From the NCBI RefSeq assembly GCF_004167675.1, contig NZ_SEZQ01000001.1: DNA of 64,000 nucleotides; one strand, 5' to 3'. Numbering within the stretch: position 1 is the first letter of the stretch; the number at the start of each line of letters is the position of its first letter. The DNA is from Aliivibrio finisterrensis_A (GTDB lineage: Bacteria; Pseudomonadota; Gammaproteobacteria; Enterobacterales; Vibrionaceae). This document shows positions 15,352-24,299 of the stretch, in pieces. The notes beneath the pieces were generated by a model. It did not search any database. It worked only from the letters and a program-made list of their open reading frames with translations, and was not told the DNA's origin. Made by a program: the position numbers and the translations under genes.

Positions 15352-15843
15352 TTAACAACCTACGCTAACAAATTCAAAGATAGGTGGTGTCTTTTCGTTT
15401 ATCGCTTCGCTATATTTGATGTAGCAATTGTCTTTACTGTATTTTTTACTTTTATGCATAAAGCTAATGAAAGCTTTACTAGTATCATTATGGAAATACC
15501 AGTCAGATGGGGTAGTGTCGTTATATTGTGAGTCAATGAATGTTTGATTCATTAATGGATTCCATGCATTAGCAGCATTGGCTTTAGGGTAGCCATAGAC
15601 TATTTGAATCGTATCGCCTTCAATGGTGATAGCTCCGCTTACTTGAGTATCCATACCTGCAAGAATCGTTTTAGGATGAAGCTGATTTACAGCACCAACC
15701 ATTTCTCCTTTTAGTCCCTTAAGAGCCGATATACGTGCATCGCGTTGCAAATCTATGAATTTTACGGCAGCGGTTACCGATAGAATACCTAGAATAACAA
15801 TGACAATAACTAATTCGATAAGAGTAAAACCTTTTTGCTTCAT
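15352..15843 (-). CDS. Type IV prepilin, MSHA-like
   Basis: The N-terminus MKQKGFTLIELVIVIVILGILS is a class IVa prepilin signal: cleavage after Gly5, Glu5 of the mature protein, and a hydrophobic helix. The rest of the 163-residue protein is a globular head (NAANAWNPL, DWYFHNDT) with two Cys residues, one in DNCYIKY and one at the very C-terminus, fitting a C-terminal disulfide loop. It looks like MSHA minor pilins, but no assembly genes are nearby, so it is an orphan that would depend on machinery elsewhere. Its position beside a chitinase fits a role in surface or chitin attachment, which is inference. Confidence 0.85.
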   Translation of the reverse strand: MKQKGFTLIELVIVIVILGILSVTAAVKFIDLQRDARISALKGLKGEMVGAVNQLHPKTILAGMDTQVSGAITIEGDTIQIVYGYPKANAANAWNPLMNQTFIDSQYNDTTPSDWYFHNDTSKAFISFMHKSKKYSKDNCYIKYSEAINEKTPPIFEFVSVGC

Positions 15844-15973
15844 GATGTACTGTTCCTTTAGCGATGAAGGGATATTGTAAATATAGAACAGGTAACAGTA
15901 AAGTAATGGTTTACAAGATGAAGTGAGGACGAGAGGTAAAGCGAGTTATTGGATTTGAAAAGCACTAGATAGC

Positions 15974-16001
15974 AAAACGCCGCTAATAAAAGCGGCGTTT
16001 T
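15974..16001 (-). terminator. Terminator of ffs
   Basis: AACGCCGCT and AGCGGCGTT form a nine-base stem, followed by TTT on the minus strand. It lies seven bases past the 3' end of the SRP RNA. Confidence 0.85.
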
Positions 16002-16007
16002 AAATAG

Positions 16008-16114
16008 GTGGAAGCCCCAGCCACATCCCGGCACACACGTCGCCCGCTGCGGCTGCTCCCTTCCAGGCCTGACCGAGTTCACGAGTTAGTGTTGCGGGAG
16101 GACCAGGGCCTCCA
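16008..16114 (-). ncRNA. ffs: Signal recognition particle RNA (4.5S)
   Basis: On the minus strand the sequence has the conserved SRP domain IV: GGTCAGGCCTGGAAGGGAGCAGCC, whose GGAAG tetraloop and symmetric loop bind Ffh, given here in two parts as GGTCAGGCCTGGAAG and GGAGCAGCC. The 5' part GGAGGCCCTGGTCCTCCCG pairs with the 3' part GGGATGTGGCTGGGGCTTCC. Length of about 107 is close to the 114 of E. coli. Ends are set by the outer stem and may be off by a few bases. It directs membrane proteins to the translocon with Ffh. Confidence 0.93.
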
Positions 16115-16370
16115 TAGATTCTGTTGTTCCTTAAGAACGGGAGAGATTATTGTATATAGCTATAAATAATGCAAGCGGAATTCAATAAAAAGAAGTTAAG
16201 TGATTAATAAATAAACGCCTTAGTACAGTAATGATAATAAATATGATTCTATTTTTTATGTCACATAAATGACGCCAGAAGAAAGTCAAAGTAAATCAAT
16301 GTATTAATGATCATTATTGGATCGGGGTCACTTATGTTTTTTATTTATTTGATAGAATAAAATAAAAAAG

Positions 16371-18284
16371 TTGGCTATTTTGAATAATCGTATAATTTTT
16401 AAACAAATTAAATATTTCGTTATTACTATTTTATTGATAGGGGTTACTCCTATTTTTTATCTTTGGGGGCAATATCAGACGGAGTCGAATGCGATTCAAT
16501 ACCAAAGAGAAAGCGAAGCCAAACATCAGCTCAATTTTAGTCAAAAAGAGGTGTACTCTATTGCTTCAAAATTAAGTACCTCTTTAAAGCTTCTAGCAGG
16601 TAATCGGGTATTATTAGAATTTATCCAAGATCCCTCGTTAAAAAATAGAGCATTGCTTGAATCCCTTTGGGCGCTTACGGCGACTAACTATTCTTATATT
16701 TCTCAAATACGCTTTATTGGAATTGATGGAAAAGAAATCTCTCGTATTAATGAAGATAATGGAACGCTCATCATCGTTCAAGAAAGTGAACTTCAAGATA
16801 AATCACATCGAGATTACTTTATTTATGCACAAACGTTAAAAGCAGATGCTTTTGGTTTTTTTGGCATTGATTTAGAAGTTGAGCATGGGAAGGTCGTTAC
16901 TCCTCCAAAACCGTCATTACGAATATTTACACCGATTGAAATAAATAATGAGCGTAAAGGCTATCTCTTTTTTAACTTAGATGTTTATGAAATGGTGGAT
17001 AAAATAGAGGCCTTATTAGAGACTGGTTACCAATTAGAGTTTGTTAATGAAGAAGGGTATTACCTTGCGTCTCAAGATAAACGAAAAACATTAGGACACC
17101 TGATTGCAGGGCGAGAAAGCTATAATATTCTTATTGAGGCGCCTGAGTTATGGCAAAAAATGAAAACTCAGAATGCAGGGGAGTTTGTAGATAAGCAATT
17201 TTTTTACTCTTTTGTAAAGGTTACTCTTGACGGTAACTTTGGACGTAGTTCACTTTATTTAATATTGAGTAATAAGAATAACTTAACCACGGCAAACTTA
17301 GACCATGAATTAACATTTATTATTTATGAAGCTATTTTGGCAGTATTATTTGTTACTTTCATTTCTATTTTAATTGCGCGTTATATAGCTAAACATAGAA
17401 CAACAAGTCTTGAAAGTCAGTTGGCATTAGCCGCCTTGAATGGTATGTCTGCGATAGTGATTACCAATAAACATAATCGTATTATTAAAGTGAATGAAGA
17501 ATTTACTCGGTTAAGTGGATGGAAAGAGAGCGAGGTTCTGGGACAACTGCCATCTATGTTTCAATCTGGAAATCACAAAAAAGATTTTTACTCAACAATG
17601 TGGAAGACCATTCAGGCAGAAGGTTTATGGGAAGGTGAAATTACTAATAAACGGAAGGATGGAAGTTTATTAACTGAGATTTTACGCATTCAAGCTATTT
17701 GTAATAATGCTGGGAAAATGGAATATTTTATTGCGTCATTTGTTGATATTACGGCGCGAAAAGAGCTAGAAAATCGCCTTCGAGAGCTCAGTGAAAAGGA
17801 TTCCTTAACTCAATGTTGGAATCGCCGTAAATTTGAAAATGAGTTTTCAACCATTGTTAGTAATGCTTCATTTAACAAAGAGATGGGACCGTCATGTTTA
17901 GCAATTGTAGATATCGACCATTTTAAGCGTGTTAATGATAAATATGGTCATGATGTTGGTGATAAAGTTATTACAAAAGTTGGGCAGATCTTAAATTCAG
18001 AAAGTCGTCGTAGTGATTTTGTTGCACGTATTGGTGGAGAGGAGTTTGCGGTTATTTTACCAAATACTCAATTACAAGAAGCAGAAATGATTTTAAATAG
18101 ATTGAGAGTCGCAATAAATTTATATGACGACATTAAAGTAACCATTAGCGGTGGCGTCACTGATATCTGTAATAGCCACGAATCTAGTTATAAACGTGCT
18201 GATCTTGCCTTATACGAATCAAAAGCCTCAGGGCGAAACCAAATATCTTGCTTTAGTTCTGATGAAATGACACAAATTGCGTAA
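16371..18284 (+). CDS. Membrane-bound PAS-GGDEF diguanylate cyclase
   Basis: The 637-residue protein has a membrane helix at about 15-33, a periplasmic sensor domain to about 310, a second helix at about 315-337, a PAS domain at about 350-465 with a PAC-like end (ITARKELENRL), and a GGDEF domain. GGEEF at 555-559 keeps the catalytic residues, and RRSD five residues before it is an intact inhibitory I-site, so it should make c-di-GMP with product inhibition. The start is uncertain: TTG at 16371 or TTG at 16380, neither with a good ribosome site. It is transcribed towards the T6SS genes. Confidence 0.92.
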   Translation: MAILNNRIIFKQIKYFVITILLIGVTPIFYLWGQYQTESNAIQYQRESEAKHQLNFSQKEVYSIASKLSTSLKLLAGNRVLLEFIQDPSLKNRALLESLWALTATNYSYISQIRFIGIDGKEISRINEDNGTLIIVQESELQDKSHRDYFIYAQTLKADAFGFFGIDLEVEHGKVVTPPKPSLRIFTPIEINNERKGYLFFNLDVYEMVDKIEALLETGYQLEFVNEEGYYLASQDKRKTLGHLIAGRESYNILIEAPELWQKMKTQNAGEFVDKQFFYSFVKVTLDGNFGRSSLYLILSNKNNLTTANLDHELTFIIYEAILAVLFVTFISILIARYIAKHRTTSLESQLALAALNGMSAIVITNKHNRIIKVNEEFTRLSGWKESEVLGQLPSMFQSGNHKKDFYSTMWKTIQAEGLWEGEITNKRKDGSLLTEILRIQAICNNAGKMEYFIASFVDITARKELENRLRELSEKDSLTQCWNRRKFENEFSTIVSNASFNKEMGPSCLAIVDIDHFKRVNDKYGHDVGDKVITKVGQILNSESRRSDFVARIGGEEFAVILPNTQLQEAEMILNRLRVAINLYDDIKVTISGGVTDICNSHESSYKRADLALYESKASGRNQISCFSSDEMTQIA

Positions 18285-18289
18285 TTCTA

Positions 18290-19267
18290 TTAGGTAGATA
18301 CATTCTTATTCCTTGAAAATACCGATGATACCTTTTGTAGCATCGGTATTTTTTTGCTTGTCGTTTGCTGCTTAAGATTTTCTTTTATCAATATGTTTAA
18401 TGCTTTGAAATTAAGGTGCCGTTCAGCTGAGATAGGGCTCATTGCTTGTCTCAGTAATTGATGTATTTTTTGTTGCTCTTTAGTTCTACTGTCTAACGTT
18501 TCTTCCTTTTGTTGATAAGGGTGCGTATCGAGTAGCAGTTTGTAGAGCAAAATAGAAAGGGAGTAGAGGTCACTTTTTATGGTCGGTGCATTGCCTTGTT
18601 GTACCTCTGGTGCTGCATAATCGCTGCTCCAAGCATGAACTTGATTGAAATTTATCGTAAAATTATTTTTTTGAGGGTTGATGTTACGGCTGATACTAAA
18701 GTCAAACAGATACAGTTCATTAGTGTCTGAAATTAAGATATTACTGGGTTTTAAATCCCCATGAATAACACCGCGTTTATGGCAATGAATAACACAATTT
18801 ATTAAAACAAAGGCGTATTTTAAACGGGCAGCAGTAGGTATGCTTTCAAATGGAGAGTCAAGTAATAGCGAGAGTAATTCTCCCTTTATTATTGGCATAA
18901 TTAAAAAAGGTTGTTGCGAGTCATTACATAAAGCGAGGTGCTGAATTGGCACTATGTTTGGATGATGTAATTCATTGGCTTGCTGGTATTCATTAACTAG
19001 AAGTAGCTCTGCATCATGGAAAGTAGTCGCTTCACTGCTGAGTACTTTAATGGCCATTTCACTTTGTTCAAGGCCAATACTTTTCAGTAATAGGTCATCA
19101 ACTTGATACACTACACCCATACCACCAACCCCTAAAACTCGTTTAATTTTATAACGGTCATTAATGATTTTTGGGATGGGCTTTATCTTTCTTTTTTCAA
19201 CTATAGATTCATCCGCTTCGCATGGAGGTGCAGCCTCTAAGAATTGGTCAATATTCATCTCACTCAT
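18290..19267 (-). CDS. ppkA: T6SS serine/threonine kinase PpkA
   Basis: The 325-residue kinase phosphorylates the FHA protein to switch on T6SS assembly in related systems. Visible motifs: glycine loop LGVGGMGVVYQV near residue 41, AIKVL with the catalytic Lys, HGDLKPSNILI as the catalytic loop (HGD rather than HRD), DFS in place of DFG, and YAAPEVQQG. There is no membrane helix or periplasmic domain, so it is shorter than P. aeruginosa PpkA. It overlaps pppA by four bases. Its last codons contain the terminator of the convergent cyclase gene. Confidence 0.9.
   Translation of the reverse strand: MSEMNIDQFLEAAPPCEADESIVEKRKIKPIPKIINDRYKIKRVLGVGGMGVVYQVDDLLLKSIGLEQSEMAIKVLSSEATTFHDAELLLVNEYQQANELHHPNIVPIQHLALCNDSQQPFLIMPIIKGELLSLLLDSPFESIPTAARLKYAFVLINCVIHCHKRGVIHGDLKPSNILISDTNELYLFDFSISRNINPQKNNFTINFNQVHAWSSDYAAPEVQQGNAPTIKSDLYSLSILLYKLLLDTHPYQQKEETLDSRTKEQQKIHQLLRQAMSPISAERHLNFKALNILIKENLKQQTTSKKIPMLQKVSSVFSRNKNVST
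18316..18355 (+). terminator. Terminator of the diguanylate cyclase, inside ppkA
   Basis: AAAATACCGATG pairs with CATCGGTATTTT over a 13-base loop, then TTT follows on the plus strand. It starts 32 bases after the cyclase stop and lies within the last codons of the convergent ppkA gene. The minus strand also has TTTT after the stem. Confidence 0.8.
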
Positions 19268-19935
19268 CGGCTTGCCTTAATTATAATTGCAGATAAATTG
19301 TCATTCGCTTCAGTTAGTAACACCTGCTCCTTTAAGTGGTAGCATCCTTTTAATGCACTAGGTAATGCCATGCATGCCTCTATCATGTTATGGGATAAAT
19401 ATTTATGTACGCCATCACTAGAAAGTAAAAAGGTATCTTGATGCTGTAAAGGAACGATACAGTGCTCAATATCAAGAGCGTTGCCCATCCCAATAGCTTG
19501 TGTTAATGCCTCTCTACCATTTTGCTCGCGGGTGTGATCTTTAGATATTTGATACAGCTTATTATGTCTAAATAAGTAACAACGTGAATCACCAGCCCAA
19601 ATACAGGCAATATGCCCATCATGGGCGATAAGCATACAGACAGTACTTCCAATTACGGCGCTGTGAGAAAGCGTTTTCTCTTGGCTTAAATGGTGATTTA
19701 CTTTAAAGAGCATACGTTTTGCTTTTTCAATTTTTTGCTCTAACGAGCCGTACAATAGCTCAGAGTGAAAGGCATCAATAATCATGTTACTGGCAATCTC
19801 TCCATACTCATAGCCCCCCATGCCATCGGCTACAACCCAGATCCCTTGCTCAGTAAAGGATAAAATGGCGTCTTCATTTTTATCCCTTACTTTGCCTTCT
19901 TCTGAGAAATGAGCCGTTTTAAATTGTTGGCTCAT
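19264..19935 (-). CDS. pppA: T6SS PP2C-type phosphatase PppA
   Basis: This 223-residue PP2C phosphatase reverses PpkA phosphorylation of the FHA protein. Metal-binding motifs are present: RDKNEDA, VVADGMGGYEYGEIAS, WAGDSRCYLFR, LLSSDGVHKYL and NDNLSAIIIK. It overlaps tssM and ppkA by four bases at each end, which indicates tight co-translation with both. Confidence 0.93.
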   Translation of the reverse strand: MSQQFKTAHFSEEGKVRDKNEDAILSFTEQGIWVVADGMGGYEYGEIASNMIIDAFHSELLYGSLEQKIEKAKRMLFKVNHHLSQEKTLSHSAVIGSTVCMLIAHDGHIACIWAGDSRCYLFRHNKLYQISKDHTREQNGREALTQAIGMGNALDIEHCIVPLQHQDTFLLSSDGVHKYLSHNMIEACMALPSALKGCYHLKEQVLLTEANDNLSAIIIKASR

Positions 19936-22900
19936 CCATTGATCCTTTTAGGAAGATAAAAATTACTCAAAATCTTACGGTTAAACGGGTTAGGAGTACG
20001 ATCGCTATAGATTAAGTATTTGGCTTCTAATCCTTTGTTTTCAAGATCCAACTTAATCACATCTTGACCACGGTATTTATTGACTTTAAATTTATCGAGT
20101 ACTCTAAAGAAAGCCCAAGGCCCTGAGTTTTGTTGATTGACGACTTTGGTTCCACTGAGATCTTGAAGAACAAAGCTTACGTATTGACGTTGATTTGTGA
20201 TTGGCCAAGTAAAACGTTTTTTCTGAATAGGCCCATGGCGGTAACTGAACTTATTTCTTCCATAATAGAAGGTCGACTGCAAGGCACTTGCATCAAGTTC
20301 AAATGGCGCAATACGAAAAGAGACCTTAGCTTCTTTTCCTTTAGAACCATAAAACATTTTCTGAATAGTAAGGCCATATTTATATTGATTCAAAAATGAT
20401 TTTGATAGACCTAAAGAATGGCCATGTAAGGTTTTTTGTTTGAATTTTCCTTTTTGATTAATAACGAATGAGGATAAGTAGGCATCAAAGAAATTATCCA
20501 AGATACCTCCATTTTGGAAGAACTCATCAAAATCAGCAATGTTGACGTCATGGCTACTGTTTTTAAATGGATAGCGGCCAGATAAAGCAATGTCGTAATG
20601 GTTAACCACTTTATCGTGATAGACCATTTGAATATGATCACTAGAATGATTTAAAACGATACCCCACGCGTTGTTGGATATTTGATTCCACCATTGCTGT
20701 AATGGTTGAGGTAACGTCTCTGCCATGACTCGAATATCATTTAACTCGTTGGGTATTCCTTGCATTCGATCTCGAGCAATTTTAAAAGCTGATTGGTCCG
20801 GGTTAGGTGAAAATTTTACCATTGATAAACGGCCACTTAACTCATTAACAACCACTAGAGCATCTTCAAGAGGAATGGTGGCTTGAGCTTTATCGGTTAA
20901 TAGTAAATTCAGTGGTTCAAATTGGTTACTGACTGCTTTTCTTGCGCTTTGTGAACGCTCTTCAACACTGTGCAAACCAAGAGAGGCAACTTTTTTGAGC
21001 TTGGTATTAACGGGTAACTTATTTGTTGTTTTGGCCGCATTAGAAGCAAGCTGTGCTTGATCGACAAACGTGGTATTTTCTCGAATAAGATTAAGCAGTT
21101 TTAAGATGGGTTGACTCGAACCTGTCATATTTGCAATTTGCAGTATCGCCTCATCTATATTTTTAGATGGCTTGATTTGTAATTGCTCAACGGCTTCTTT
21201 CCAGTAGCGAATATAATCATGAAAATAGAGATCTTCCACTTCAGCATAAAGGGCGCGAATTTCATTGGTGCTCAAGTCACTGGATAATCCAATAACCCAA
21301 TTTTCATCAATCAGTTGTTTGACCTGATCTAATCCTTTACTTAGAAAGACCGTTTGATAGCCTTTTTGAGTATACAACCCAGGTATAATAGTGCTGGTAT
21401 GATTAAAAAGGTTTTGGTTTGGCCCAAGATGATCACTTAACTTTATATCTCGTAAGTTCATCTCTTTCGCATCTTGCTTTAATTGCTGATAGACAAGTGC
21501 TGAGGTATCAGATTCCCTGAGAAATTTACGAGATTTTGCTACTAAGTTATCGTTTAATTGCACTGGTTCAAAGCCAATGCTAAGTAAATTGGTTAAGTGC
21601 GTTTGTAAGGCATTTTGTTCTGTTGCTGAGCCACTGTATAGATAAGACCAATGTAATCCCATCCATTGCTTTAAATACTGAGTATCTAAGTGTTCGTGCA
21701 TATTGAGCATTAGATACGCGCGCAAAGAAGGAGTAAGAAACTCACGATTATCTTGGTTATTGGTGACTTGGTATTCGAGCTCACTGGTGACTTTAGGCAA
21801 CAATAACGTAATCAACTGCTGGTGATACGCCTTTTCTGCTGCTTGCCTTAATTTTTCTCCTTGTTGTAGTCCTGCCATGTTCTCTGGGAAATTGTTATCC
21901 TTCTTTTGATAAACCTGAGTTGCTTTTAATAAAGGGTCTAAAGTAGGCAATAGCTCGATAGAAGGCGCTAATGGAGACAAATGAACTATTTGTTGGTTGT
22001 AGCTGTCTGCAAGAGTTAAGAGTGTTTGCTGTTTGCTGTGATTATTCAAAAAGCTTGTGGCCCACAGTGAACCAAAACCAATAATTAAAGCAAATGAAGC
22101 TGCATAAATAGCCCCATTTTTAAACTTTACTTTTCGTTCATAATTATCATCCAGCGTTGCGAGCTCACTGTTTGGAAAAATCACCTCATCAAGCAGTTTG
22201 CGGATAAAAAAACCACGTTGATGTTGGTAGGTTGGTAATACTCGAGAACTTATCCCTAAGTTTTGACCAATATTAGAGGTACTAGAATCCGCTTGAGCAT
22301 TGGTTGGTGCTGGCACTGAGGTTAAATAAAGCCCACGTAAATGTGATGCTTGATGGTAACGTGTTTTGGTGAAAGCCAACTCAGAGAACAGAGCAAGGCG
22401 CTCTGCAAGAAAGCTCAATTGTCTTGGAAATTGCAATAATTCGGCACGCTTCATTACATCACGCTCATCATGTAAACGTGACATTACTTGGGCGTCAATG
22501 CGCAGAATAAGCTTTTCAAATTCTTGTTTGATTTTATCTGCTTGTTGTCCTTCCCCTTCATTAAAGGTAACACCGAAGACTTGATCCATTTCTTCGCGTG
22601 ATAGTGAGGAGAAGAAGGGTTCAAAACCTTCTACTTTATCCATTTTAGTTAATAAAAAGTAGATAGGCATATCTGAACTCAATTCATGCCTTAATTCTTG
22701 TAGACGTTCTCTGACATAACGAGCCTGTACTTCAATGCTGCTTTCATCAGGAGATTGCAGTGTCGTAATATCGATAGTTAAGATCACACCATTGAGAGGG
22801 CGACGACGGCGTTTATTACGCAGTGCTTTTAAAAAACGTCCCCATACCGGTTTATTCAGTTCATTTTCATGTTGATCAAAAAAGCGGCCAGCAGCATCTA

Positions 22901-23453
22901 ATAAAACGGCATGATTAGCAAAATACCATTCGCAGTGTTGGCTGTTTTGAATATCTCTCGTGTAGTGGCCATCTGTTTGATTAAGAGGGAAATCCAAACC
23001 AGAGCATTCTAATAGTGTGGTTTTACCACTATTTTGAGGGCCAATAACCATGTACCAAGGCAGTTGATACTTAACATTATTATTTAACTTTCCATACAGG
23101 CCTGCTCGTTTAATCGTAGCGATGGCGGCATCAAGCTTTCCTTTTAATAACGAGCTTTGTTCTTGGATGTAAGCCAGTTCAGATTGTGCTGCTTCATACG
23201 CTTCTTTGTTCTCTTCTTTTTGAGATTCGCGTTTTGCTAGCCACCATAGCGTTAGATTGAACGCTGCCCACAAAAGCAAACAAATAAAGACGGTCAGAAC
23301 TTTACCTGTGGTGGTTTCAATAAGCGGAGTATTAGCGATGGCGATGTGTTTGCCAAATACACACAGTAAAAGAGCGAACAGTAAACTGCATAATAAGCTC
23401 CAGCACCATGTCTTTTTTAAGGTGTCTAATAGAGTGTTAAAAAATGATTTCAT
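19932..23453 (-). CDS. tssM: T6SS membrane complex protein TssM (IcmF)
   Basis: The 1173-residue inner-membrane protein forms the trans-envelope channel with TssL and TssJ. Two helices lie near residues 15-35 and 50-72, then a cytoplasmic GTPase-like domain with Walker A GPQNSGKTT at about 138-146 and the LLTKMD motif, a third helix near 447-468, and a long periplasmic part ending in the beta domain that binds TssJ. Length matches the family. It overlaps pppA by four bases and follows tssL by eleven. Confidence 0.95.
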   Translation of the reverse strand: MKSFFNTLLDTLKKTWCWSLLCSLLFALLLCVFGKHIAIANTPLIETTTGKVLTVFICLLLWAAFNLTLWWLAKRESQKEENKEAYEAAQSELAYIQEQSSLLKGKLDAAIATIKRAGLYGKLNNNVKYQLPWYMVIGPQNSGKTTLLECSGLDFPLNQTDGHYTRDIQNSQHCEWYFANHAVLLDAAGRFFDQHENELNKPVWGRFLKALRNKRRRRPLNGVILTIDITTLQSPDESSIEVQARYVRERLQELRHELSSDMPIYFLLTKMDKVEGFEPFFSSLSREEMDQVFGVTFNEGEGQQADKIKQEFEKLILRIDAQVMSRLHDERDVMKRAELLQFPRQLSFLAERLALFSELAFTKTRYHQASHLRGLYLTSVPAPTNAQADSSTSNIGQNLGISSRVLPTYQHQRGFFIRKLLDEVIFPNSELATLDDNYERKVKFKNGAIYAASFALIIGFGSLWATSFLNNHSKQQTLLTLADSYNQQIVHLSPLAPSIELLPTLDPLLKATQVYQKKDNNFPENMAGLQQGEKLRQAAEKAYHQQLITLLLPKVTSELEYQVTNNQDNREFLTPSLRAYLMLNMHEHLDTQYLKQWMGLHWSYLYSGSATEQNALQTHLTNLLSIGFEPVQLNDNLVAKSRKFLRESDTSALVYQQLKQDAKEMNLRDIKLSDHLGPNQNLFNHTSTIIPGLYTQKGYQTVFLSKGLDQVKQLIDENWVIGLSSDLSTNEIRALYAEVEDLYFHDYIRYWKEAVEQLQIKPSKNIDEAILQIANMTGSSQPILKLLNLIRENTTFVDQAQLASNAAKTTNKLPVNTKLKKVASLGLHSVEERSQSARKAVSNQFEPLNLLLTDKAQATIPLEDALVVVNELSGRLSMVKFSPNPDQSAFKIARDRMQGIPNELNDIRVMAETLPQPLQQWWNQISNNAWGIVLNHSSDHIQMVYHDKVVNHYDIALSGRYPFKNSSHDVNIADFDEFFQNGGILDNFFDAYLSSFVINQKGKFKQKTLHGHSLGLSKSFLNQYKYGLTIQKMFYGSKGKEAKVSFRIAPFELDASALQSTFYYGRNKFSYRHGPIQKKRFTWPITNQRQYVSFVLQDLSGTKVVNQQNSGPWAFFRVLDKFKVNKYRGQDVIKLDLENKGLEAKYLIYSDRTPNPFNRKILSNFYLPKRING

Positions 23454-23464
23454 CCGTGAAAATC

Positions 23465-24298
23465 CTATAAATCAATTTGTTGAAATGCTTGAATAACGTG
23501 CTCTGATTGCTGATCCAAAACGTAGTAAAAACCACCATAAATAGCGCAGAGAGAGAAAGTAACCACGCACACAATACCAATCCATGAGGTTTGTTTAGTC
23601 AACTTATGGCGTTGTACTTGTTTTGGCTCCCAATTGGGTGAGATACTGGATTCTTGTTCAGGACGTAGAGAGCGGATCTGTCGATATAATGAATCCCGAA
23701 TGGCCTCAAGCTCAATTAACCCTCTGGATAGAACTCGATATTTTCCTTCAAAGCCTAAGCTTAAGCATAAGTACATTAGCTCTAAGAGATCCAAATATTT
23801 CGCCGGGTTACGACTGAGCTTTTCGAGTAATAAGAAAAACTTTTCGCCTCCATAAGTCTCGTTATGAAAGCTGCTTAACATACTTTGTGAGGCCCAATGG
23901 CTTTCAGAGCCCCAAGGGGTGGTAACAATGATTTCATCGACAAATGAACATAAAAGATAGCGAGAAAGTGCAACATAGTTATTCTCAACGCCTGAATTAA
24001 GGGCTTGAAACTCGAATGACTTCAATTCTTCAACTAATTTCGGTTTAAGTAGCTCAATATCTTGATAGCTTTCTTTTTTTAAATCACACGTAATGCACAG
24101 CAGAGAAGAAGCGGCACTGATGAGTGGATTGTTGCCTGAAAAATTATACTCTTCAGGTTTTATTCTAGCGGCATACACCATGCGATCTTGCAATTGATCG
24201 AATTTTGGCGCGCTGGTATTTTGCGTTAATGTTGGATTGATCTGATTTGGCTCTTGAGTAATGAGTACAGTGCGATCGTCCATGTTACTGCTGTTCAT
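23465..24298 (-). CDS. tssL: T6SS membrane complex protein TssL (DotU)
   Basis: The 277-residue protein has a cytoplasmic helical DotU domain (LLCSFVDEIIVTTPWG, KFFLLLEKLSRNP, YLCLSLGFEGKYR) and one C-terminal helix (SWIGIVCVVTFSLCAIYGGFYYVL, here given only as its residues 228-251 region). There is no OmpA-like peptidoglycan domain, so cell-wall anchoring must come from another protein. It lies between tssK and tssM with no spacer to speak of. Confidence 0.94.
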   Translation of the reverse strand: MNSSNMDDRTVLITQEPNQINPTLTQNTSAPKFDQLQDRMVYAARIKPEEYNFSGNNPLISAASSLLCITCDLKKESYQDIELLKPKLVEELKSFEFQALNSGVENNYVALSRYLLCSFVDEIIVTTPWGSESHWASQSMLSSFHNETYGGEKFFLLLEKLSRNPAKYLDLLELMYLCLSLGFEGKYRVLSRGLIELEAIRDSLYRQIRSLRPEQESSISPNWEPKQVQRHKLTKQTSWIGIVCVVTFSLCAIYGGFYYVLDQQSEHVIQAFQQIDL

Positions 24299-24299
24299 A

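Noticed and set aside
15858..16082. 74-residue minus-strand ORF
   Set aside because: It lies across the SRP RNA gene and its terminator; the RNA explains the sequence.
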